From contig SLIE01000209.1 in assembly GCA_007135795.1 (NCBI GenBank), positions 1-7,229 on the forward strand: a stretch of DNA of 7,229 nt, given 5' to 3'. Position numbers and translations under genes: made by a program. Below are positions 5,003 through 7,229 of this stretch, piece by piece; within the stretch, counting starts at the first letter, position 1; the number at the start of each line of letters is the position of its first letter. The notes under the pieces are model-generated. The model did no database searches. It saw only the letters and a program-made list of their open reading frames with translations, and was not told the DNA's origin. This DNA is from Desulfobacterales bacterium (lineage in GTDB: Bacteria > Desulfobacterota > Desulfobacteria > Desulfobacterales > Desulfosalsimonadaceae).

Positions 5003-6856
5003 TTATGACCCGAAGGAAACGTCCGGGATCTCTACAGCAGCACCGTTGATATCACCGATGGCATCGAATTTGCCCATGGTGGCCGGGAGCAGGTTCATAA
5101 TGAAAAATTCGGCGGTTTTGCAGACGCCCAGGTAAAACGCCACGTCCTTGTTTTTTGCCGCTTTTTCGGTGAGTGTCGCCAGGTCCATGCTACCGACGGC
5201 TTTGTTGAGATTTTTCGCTGCGATCTCGGCTCTCCACAGGAGCATCCATGCCATGGTGACATCGCCGGTGACATCCAGAAACGGGTGAGCAAACGCATAA
5301 GCGTTCAACACCTTGTCCGATGCCGCGGCTCCGGCAAGTGTGGCGGCCGTCTCCGACAGGCGATTTACGGCGGTTTCCACGCGGGCAGCCAATGTTTCAA
5401 GTCCTTCTGTTTGTTTGGCGGCATCGACGGTTTTTCGCATTTCACCAAGGTAGTCGATGAACGGCTGGCCTTTTTTCATCCCCAGCTTGCGCCCCATCAA
5501 ATCCATGGCCTGTATGCCGTTGGTCCCTTCATAGATCTGGAAAATACGGGCATCTCTCATGAGCTGTTCGACCGGGTATTCCTTTGTGTACCCGTACCCC
5601 CCGTATATCTGTATCCCGTGGCTGGTGACCTCGAGTGCTCTATCTGTTATATATCCTTTGATAATGGGAGTCAAAATAGCGCTGCGGTCCGCGTATTTTT
5701 CCTTTTCCTCGGGTGTTTCAGCCAATACTTCGAGATCGTGGGCCATACCGCCGTAGTAGATGAGGCTGCGCATGCCGTCCACGTAGGCCCGCATGGTCAT
5801 GAGTTGGCGGCGGACATCCGGGTGCTCGATGATGGGGACGGGTTTTGCGTTGGGGTCCTTCCCTGCGAGCATGTGTTTCCCCTGGATGCGTTCACGGGCA
5901 TAATTCAGGGCGTAGCAATAGGATGCGGTTGCCACGGCGAAACCCTGTAATCCAACCAGTTGACGAGCCTCGTTCATCATGAGAAACATGGCACGCATCC
6001 CCTTGTTCTCCTGGCCGATAAGGGTGCCGATGCAATCGCATTTGCTCCCCAGCGTCAATGTACAGGTACTGTTGCCGTGAAGCCCCATTTTCTCTTCGAT
6101 CCCCGTGCAGACGACATCATTGAATTCCCCGGGGGTCCCGTCCAGGTTGATGCGGTACTTGGGTACCAGAAAAAGCGATATGCCGGGTGTTCCCGGAGGG
6201 GCCCCTTCGATGCGGGCGAGAACCGGGTGAATGATGTTGTCCACCATGTTCTGCTCGCCACCGGAGATAAATATCTTGGTGCCCGTAATGGAAAAGGTTC
6301 CGTCTGCGTTTCTGGTGGCAGTGCTTTCCAGTGCCCCCACGTCTGATCCGGCAGCCGCCTCGGTAAGGAGCATGGTTCCGGACCATTCGCCGGAATAGAG
6401 TTTTTCGAGACAGGCTTTTTTCTGCTCGTCGGTACCCAGTGTGTTGATCAGATTGGCCGCGCCGTGGGAAAGGCCGTGGTAGAGCATGAAAGAAGGGTTG
6501 GCCCCGATGAAGTATTCTTCCGCAGCAAGAGAGACGGTTTTCGGCATTCCCTGGCCGCCCCACTCGGGATCATCGATCATGGCCAGCCATTCGCCTTCCT
6601 TGTACAGCTTGTTTACGCGATGAAAACACTCGGGAACCTTGACGACCCCGTTTTCAAGGGTGCAGCCGATCTCGTCGGATTCTTTCTGGGTCGGCAGCAT
6701 TTCCTTGATCGCCAGGTTTCTCGCTTCCGACACGATCATATCTACTGTCTTTTTGTTAAATTCTGCGAATTTTTCGTGTTTGGTAAGCTCGCCTACTTTC
6801 ATTTGCTCATGCAGGACGAAATCGACATCCCTGCGATCCGCAATCAGTTGTGCCAT
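5003..6856 (-). CDS. Acyl-CoA dehydrogenase with C-terminal extension domain
   Basis: An FAD-dependent acyl-CoA dehydrogenase of 617 residues, against about 380-400 for the short-chain type. The extra ~150 residues after the core form a helical C-terminal domain, as in the larger branch that includes 3-methylthiopropionyl-CoA dehydrogenase (DmdC-like) and many fatty-acid enzymes. The sequence does not decide the substrate. Counting from the in-frame GTG at 6862, visible motifs are 'LLTEAAAGSDVGAL' (165-178, flavin/substrate signature), 'EKMGLHGNSTC' (257-267), 'QIYGGYGYTKEYPVEQLMRDAR' region (418-439) and 'IYEGTNGIQ' (443-451). Glu445 there is the expected catalytic base for alpha-proton removal. 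Electrons would go to electron-transfer flavoprotein. The start is ATG 6856, with AAGGAG about 9 nt upstream; the GTG at 6862 is only 3 nt from that site. The gene appears monocistronic, with a strong terminator after it. Confidence 0.93.
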   Translation of the reverse strand: MAQLIADRRDVDFVLHEQMKVGELTKHEKFAEFNKKTVDMIVSEARNLAIKEMLPTQKESDEIGCTLENGVVKVPECFHRVNKLYKEGEWLAMIDDPEWGGQGMPKTVSLAAEEYFIGANPSFMLYHGLSHGAANLINTLGTDEQKKACLEKLYSGEWSGTMLLTEAAAGSDVGALESTATRNADGTFSITGTKIFISGGEQNMVDNIIHPVLARIEGAPPGTPGISLFLVPKYRINLDGTPGEFNDVVCTGIEEKMGLHGNSTCTLTLGSKCDCIGTLIGQENKGMRAMFLMMNEARQLVGLQGFAVATASYCYALNYARERIQGKHMLAGKDPNAKPVPIIEHPDVRRQLMTMRAYVDGMRSLIYYGGMAHDLEVLAETPEEKEKYADRSAILTPIIKGYITDRALEVTSHGIQIYGGYGYTKEYPVEQLMRDARIFQIYEGTNGIQAMDLMGRKLGMKKGQPFIDYLGEMRKTVDAAKQTEGLETLAARVETAVNRLSETAATLAGAAASDKVLNAYAFAHPFLDVTGDVTMAWMLLWRAEIAAKNLNKAVGSMDLATLTEKAAKNKDVAFYLGVCKTAEFFIMNLLPATMGKFDAIGDINGAAVEIPDVSFGS

Positions 6857-7170
6857 TGTCACGTTCTCCTTGGGTTTAAATGAACTGTAAAAGAATGAGA
6901 AATTGGATATCTGTATTTGTATGGCAAAAATAAAAACAGTTAATTTTTCGGTGGTGTCTGAGCATCGACTTCAAACAAAAAATAGAGATTACAGAATGAA
7001 CGAAAGAGACGAAAAAAAGTAAAATCTATTGAATCCAGACTAACAGTTTGTGAAAGGTATTTTCGTCCTGATGTCGGGTTGCACCAATGGCACTCGTAAA
7101 CGCATCAAACGCTTTAAAATAATCTTTACGTTAAGTTAAATCCTGCATTTCGATTTATTTCTCCTGAATC

Positions 7171-7188
7171 TTTGAAGCCTGCTTCAAA
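7171..7188. promoter_or_regulatory. Compact dyad symmetry, possible operator
   Basis: TTTGAAGC and GCTTCAAA form perfect 8-bp inverted arms separated by 2 nt (CT). The tight spacing suits a dimeric protein-binding site better than an RNA hairpin. It lies over 300 bp upstream of the dehydrogenase start, so it may belong to a gene beyond the right edge. No regulator is encoded nearby. Confidence 0.3.
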
Positions 7189-7207
7189 AATAAGCTGCGG
7201 AATTTTT

Positions 7208-7229
7208 ACCACGGAGAACACAGAGAATA
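7208..7229 (+). repeat. Edge of a second CCACGGA...ACACAGAGAA-type repeat, cut by the window end
   Basis: ACCACGGAGAACACAGAGAA resembles the foldback arm at 1241-1260 (CCCACGGAACACACGGAAAA) with small indels. Only about 20 bp are visible, so membership in the same family is likely but unproven. The partner arm would lie beyond the right edge. Confidence 0.45.

Larger units (their letters stand above)
6857..7229. other. Non-coding region upstream of the acyl-CoA dehydrogenase
   Basis: An AT-rich stretch of about 370 bp that should contain the dehydrogenase promoter. I found only weak matches, such as TTAACT plus 16 nt plus TACAAA on the minus strand near 6916-6943. A dyad lies at 7171-7188 and a repeat edge at 7208-7229. 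A 29-codon plus frame with a GTG start (about 7050-7139) lacks a ribosome site and recognisable sequence, so it is not called. Confidence 0.5.

Noticed and set aside
5285..5950. A 221-codon plus-strand frame inside the dehydrogenase gene, plus others at 5960-6346 and 6464-6883
   Set aside because: All are antisense to a full-length acyl-CoA dehydrogenase with intact signatures.
7050..7139. A possible 29-codon plus-strand peptide starting at GTG
   Set aside because: No ribosome binding site, no similarity I recognise, and located in AT-rich intergenic sequence.

Overview
The window comes from a Gram-negative bacterium. A complete minC-minD-minE division-site operon, a long acyl-CoA dehydrogenase with a C-terminal extension, an HMG-CoA-lyase-like gene and foldback 'CCACGGA(A)ACACACGGAAA' intergenic repeats together suggest a deltaproteobacterium of the Desulfobacterales type. 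That placement is inference from gene content and repeat style, not a database match.

Layout from left to right. At 1-128 on the minus strand is the N-terminal 42 codons of an HMG-CoA-lyase-family gene that runs off the left edge. A 246-bp divergent intergenic region follows, then a plus-strand TIM-barrel amidohydrolase (375-1226). Immediately after its stop lies a ~240-bp foldback element with nearly perfect 35-bp inverted ends (1238-1272 and 1417-1451). Next is a plus-strand HD-domain phosphohydrolase of unknown substrate (about 1506-2300). It converges with the min operon on the minus strand: minC (4320-3622), minD (3478-2663) and minE (2666-2373). minD and minE are joined by an ATGA overlap, while minC and minD are separated by 143 bp that holds a plausible promoter of its own. 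From 4321 to 5002 there is no supportable gene. That stretch holds a good sigma70-type promoter facing minC, three degenerate 18-bp tandem repeats, and a strong terminator hairpin ending the next transcript. A minus-strand acyl-CoA dehydrogenase of 617 residues fills 5003-6856. The last 373 bp are AT-rich and non-coding, and end in what looks like the edge of a second copy of the foldback repeat family.

How the genes work together. MinC (FtsZ inhibitor), MinD (membrane ATPase) and MinE (topological factor) form the standard oscillating system that keeps Z-rings away from cell poles. The acyl-CoA dehydrogenase and the HMG-CoA-lyase-like protein both fit acyl-CoA catabolism (fatty acids, branched-chain amino acids), but they sit at opposite ends of the window and nothing links them in one transcript. 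The amidohydrolase and the HD protein have recognisable folds and metal-binding residues but no assignable substrate. I see no CRISPR array, no tRNA or rRNA, no transposase and no convincing new multi-gene system. The least explained material is the foldback element, the 18-bp repeats and the uncharacterised HD protein.
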